Shown in pieces: positions 6,664 to 6,771 of a DNA stretch of 6,771 nt (positions are counted from its first letter, which is position 1; each line of letters starts with the position of its first letter). A model generated the notes under the pieces. That model saw only the letters and a list, made by a program, of their open reading frames with translations, had not been told where the DNA came from and did not search any database. The stretch covers positions 1-6,771 of the forward strand of contig JACREW010000276.1 of assembly GCA_016212685.1 (NCBI GenBank). The letters run 5' to 3'. Source of the DNA: Nitrospirota bacterium (GTDB taxonomy: Bacteria; Nitrospirota; Thermodesulfovibrionia; Thermodesulfovibrionales; Dissulfurispiraceae). The translations under genes were made by a program, and so were the position numbers.

Positions 6664-6771
6664 TTAAGATATCATCTCAGCAGCCATCAAATCGAGAGGA
6701 ATATTTACTCTCCCGAATTCATCCTTGGATAGCACAATAGTTACCCGTTGGCCAGAAGGAATTTTGGACAC
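6664..6771 (-). CDS. Unrecognised gene, C-terminal 35 codons only
   Basis: An open frame enters from the right edge of the window and ends at a TAA stop (6664-6666). The visible part contains IPSGQRVTIVLSKDEFGR followed by VNIPLDLMAAEMIS. It alternates hydrophobic and charged residues like a final beta strand and helix of a cytosolic protein. I do not recognise a family in so short a piece. It is called as coding because the frame stays open to the edge, the composition is protein-like, and the PaaK-like gene starts only 14 nt after its stop on the same strand. It is probably a member of the same operon. Confidence 0.6.
   Translation of the reverse strand: MSKIPSGQRVTIVLSKDEFGRVNIPLDLMAAEMIS

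Overview
The window is one compact bacterial gene block. All seven coding regions lie on the minus strand, so transcription runs from high to low coordinates and the block is cut at both window ends. Genes are separated by -74 to +82 nt. Most starts have a Shine-Dalgarno (SD) core of GAGGGG, AGGGG or AGGAGG. This, together with moderate, slightly AT-rich composition, indicates a bacterium. The sequence does not let me name a genus or phylum, and I see no insertion sequences, tRNAs, rRNAs, CRISPR arrays or clear terminators.

In transcription order the block contains: (1) the last 35 codons of an unrecognised gene (6664-6771); (2) a PaaK-like adenylate-forming enzyme (5258-6649); (3) an 82-nt spacer, the only sizeable gap, carrying a 9-bp direct repeat; (4) a classical acyl-CoA synthetase/acyl-AMP ligase (3676-5175); (5) a HemN/HemW-like radical SAM protein (2384-3676); (6) a NodU/CmcH/TobZ-type O-carbamoyltransferase (430-2373); (7) a free-standing acyl carrier protein (237-503); (8) the start of a protein that opens directly with a PEP-utilising-enzyme mobile (phosphohistidine) domain (1-224). 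From the acyl ligase to the end the genes are joined by a TAATG overlap, a 10-nt gap, a 74-nt overlap and a 12-nt gap, which suggests co-transcription and coupled translation.

Taken together this looks like a small-molecule biosynthesis operon and not central metabolism. Two different adenylating enzymes and an ACP suggest that carboxylic acids are activated and carried as thioesters. The radical SAM protein could perform a difficult C-C or methyl-transfer step, the carbamoyltransferase could decorate a hydroxyl, and the PEP-type swivelling domain could take part in an ATP- or PEP-dependent phosphoryl transfer. Family assignments are strong for five genes and fair for the PEP mobile domain. 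The pathway and product are inference, and I do not recognise this gene combination as a described system.
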